Of a DNA stretch of 42,175 nt, positions 40,941-42,175 are shown one piece after another. Both the position numbers and the translations under genes were made by a program. Source of the stretch: Bradyrhizobiaceae bacterium (lineage in GTDB: Bacteria; Pseudomonadota; Alphaproteobacteria; Rhizobiales; Xanthobacteraceae); NCBI GenBank assembly GCA_003105195.1, contig PQAH01000238.1, forward strand, positions 242 through 42,416, read 5' to 3'. The first letter of the stretch is position 1. Every line of letters begins with the position of its first letter. Below the pieces are notes generated by a model, which saw only the letters and a list, made by a program, of their open reading frames with translations, did not search any database and was not told where the DNA came from.

Positions 40941-41894
40941 ATGGACGCCCAGATCGATATCGGCGCCCGGATCACCGGCGCCACCACCGACATCGCGACC
41001 AGGGTCACGAACGCGATCCGCGAGGCCGCGCGGCTGACCGGGGCGGGCTTCGACTACCTCTTGAAGACGGCGATCCGCGAGTCGAACCTCAATCCCGAGG
41101 TCAAGGCGCCGACCTCCTCGGCGACCGGCCTGTTCCAGTTCATCGACCAGACCTGGCTCGAGACGCTCAAGACCGAGGGACCGGCGCTGGGCTACGGCCG
41201 CTTCGCCGACGCGATCGTGCAGACCGCATCGGGCCGCTACATCGTGCCGGACGCGGCCATGCACCGCGAGATCATGGAGCTGCGCAAGGACCCGACCGCC
41301 AATGCGGTCATGGCCGGCGCCTTCACCAACCGCAATGCGGACGTGCTGTCCGCGCGGCTGCAGCGCGATCCGACCGAGGGCGAGCTCTACATGGCGCACT
41401 TCCTCGGACCGGCGGGCGCCGCGCGCTTCATCGCCTCGGCCGAGAGCACGCCCGACGGGCGCGCCGCGGACCTGTTCCCGAAGGCGGCGCGCGCGAACCG
41501 CTCGATCTTCTACGACCGCGCCGGCAATGCCCGCAGCCTGTCGCAGGTCTACGCCACGCTGGCCGCCAAGCACGGCAGCAACCAGACGGTCGCGCGCGCC
41601 GCGCCGGTGCCGGCGGCGCCGCCGCTGCTGCAGGTGCGCGAGGTCGCGGCGCCGGCCACGGTCGCCTATGCGGAGGAGACGCGACCGGTGTTCCACGGCC
41701 TGTTCCGCAGCGAGTCGCGCGGCGCGGTGGCCCCGGTCGTCACCCAGCTCTGGGGGCCGGGCGGCGCTGCGCGCACCCAGCTCGCCAACGCGGTGACGCC
41801 GGCCTCGGCCACGAGCCGCATTGCGGCGTCGGGCCGGATCGGCGCGCCGCTCGACCTGTTCAGCTTCCTGCGCCCGGGAATCCGCTCCTCCTGA
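40941..41894 (+). CDS. lytic transglycosylase (SLT domain) protein
   Basis: A 317-residue protein with an SLT-type peptidoglycan-cleaving domain at about 35-110. The catalytic Glu47 is in LKTAIRESNLNP, and GLFQFIDQTWLETL holds the second signature. A third region, GELYMAHFLGPAGAARFI (about 155-172), follows the family. The C-terminal ~110 residues are Ala/Pro-rich and probably disordered. No signal peptide is visible, so export may use the flagellar or another apparatus, as known for some transglycosylases. ATG 40941 is 91 bp divergent from the MaoC gene. Confidence 0.87.
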   Translation: MDAQIDIGARITGATTDIATRVTNAIREAARLTGAGFDYLLKTAIRESNLNPEVKAPTSSATGLFQFIDQTWLETLKTEGPALGYGRFADAIVQTASGRYIVPDAAMHREIMELRKDPTANAVMAGAFTNRNADVLSARLQRDPTEGELYMAHFLGPAGAARFIASAESTPDGRAADLFPKAARANRSIFYDRAGNARSLSQVYATLAAKHGSNQTVARAAPVPAAPPLLQVREVAAPATVAYAEETRPVFHGLFRSESRGAVAPVVTQLWGPGGAARTQLANAVTPASATSRIAASGRIGAPLDLFSFLRPGIRSS

Positions 41895-42038
41895 GGCCGC
41901 GACGCACCCCGCGCCGGTTAAGAATTCATCAACAAGCACAAATGGTTATGGTGAACGCTTTGTTAAGCGGTTGCGCGTAGGCTCCGCTGTGTCGGCTGCG
42001 GCTGTCCGCGCAGCCCGTGGTGTCGCGTTGGTCGAGAC

Positions 42039-42175
42039 ATGATCGTTCGTCACTTTCTGCATTGGGTGCGCACCGCGCAGGTCGGCGAGCGCGCCGACGC
42101 CACCAGCGCTCTCGCCCGCGCCTTCCTCTATTCGGATCTTACGCCCGACGACCGGATCGCCGCCGAGGGCGCGAT
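42039..42175 (+). CDS. DUF2336 family protein (3' partial)
   Basis: The 45 visible codons read MIVRHFLHWVRTAQVGERAD, followed by ATSALARAFLYSDLTPDDR, and run off the window edge. This N-terminus (helical, with the ALARAxLYSDLxPDDR pattern) matches alphaproteobacterial DUF2336 proteins, which are cytoplasmic helical-repeat proteins of unknown function. The 144-bp gap before it contains an AT-richer stretch (41920-41965) that could hold the promoter. Confidence 0.75.
   Translation, partial: MIVRHFLHWVRTAQVGERADATSALARAFLYSDLTPDDRIAAEGA

Noticed and set aside
1-42175. CRISPR arrays, insertion sequences, rRNA or complete tRNA genes
   Set aside because: No spaced direct repeats, transposase motifs or full cloverleaf sequences were seen on either strand.

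Overview
The window is GC-rich (roughly two-thirds G+C) and fully coding-dense. Its gene content points to an alphaproteobacterium of the order Hyphomicrobiales, close to the Bradyrhizobium/Rhodopseudomonas/Rhodoplanes/Xanthobacteraceae group. The clues are a DUF3126 protein next to cysE, a BTLCP-type transglutaminase, a PAS_5-type protein, a DUF2336 protein, a folE-hisI pair, and two copies of a ~50-bp palindromic repeat that I know from Bradyrhizobium-like genomes. This placement is inference from gene types, not from a search.

Left part (1-18.35 kb) reads as ordinary chromosome. It holds two overlapping alpha/beta hydrolases, cysE, DUF3126, small membrane and secreted proteins, a periplasmic cysteine peptidase, a tandem PilZ protein, a PAS protein, a rhomboid protease, a CBS-pair protein, a patatin-like lipase, a flavin reductase, a nitroreductase and a secreted beta-repeat protein. 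After these come otsB overlapping a GH15 glycosidase, a small cytochrome c, and thrS.

Middle part (about 18.44-35.81 kb) looks like an accessory block placed between thrS and yidD. It begins with an FtsX-type ABC permease plus HlyD-type adaptor without an ATPase, a small membrane protein, a frameshifted DUF305 gene and an MFS transporter. A copper/silver-handling cluster follows, with all genes on the minus strand. In transcription order it encodes a Cys-rich exported protein, a FixH-like protein, CusB, CusA, a membrane-anchored cytochrome c, a His/Cys-rich exported protein, a lipoprotein, CusC, a short (two-domain type) multicopper oxidase with a Met-rich tail, a cupredoxin, CusF, a DUF302 protein and a 53-residue membrane protein. 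CusCBA would export Cu(I)/Ag(I) across the envelope, CusF would hand over the metal, and the oxidase, cupredoxin and cytochrome would handle Cu(I) oxidation or electron transfer in the periplasm. No copper regulator is encoded here. The promoter ahead of the first gene carries a perfect FNR/FixK-type dyad (TTGAC-N4-GTCAA) at about the class II activator position, which suggests control by oxygen status.

Right part (35.8 kb to the end) returns to core genes: yidD, a periplasmic ClpP-fold protein, a SufU-like scaffold protein, folE and hisI overlapping, a CitE-type lyase with a MaoC-type hydratase, a lytic transglycosylase and the start of a DUF2336 protein.

Non-coding structure worth attention: a four-hairpin segment ending in an excellent intrinsic terminator upstream of the rhomboid gene; an AT-rich nest of palindromes upstream of the transglutaminase gene; two dispersed repeats whose ends supply the TAG stop codons of two genes; and a 3'-tRNA-like fragment after hisI. 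I found no CRISPR array, insertion sequence, rRNA or complete tRNA.
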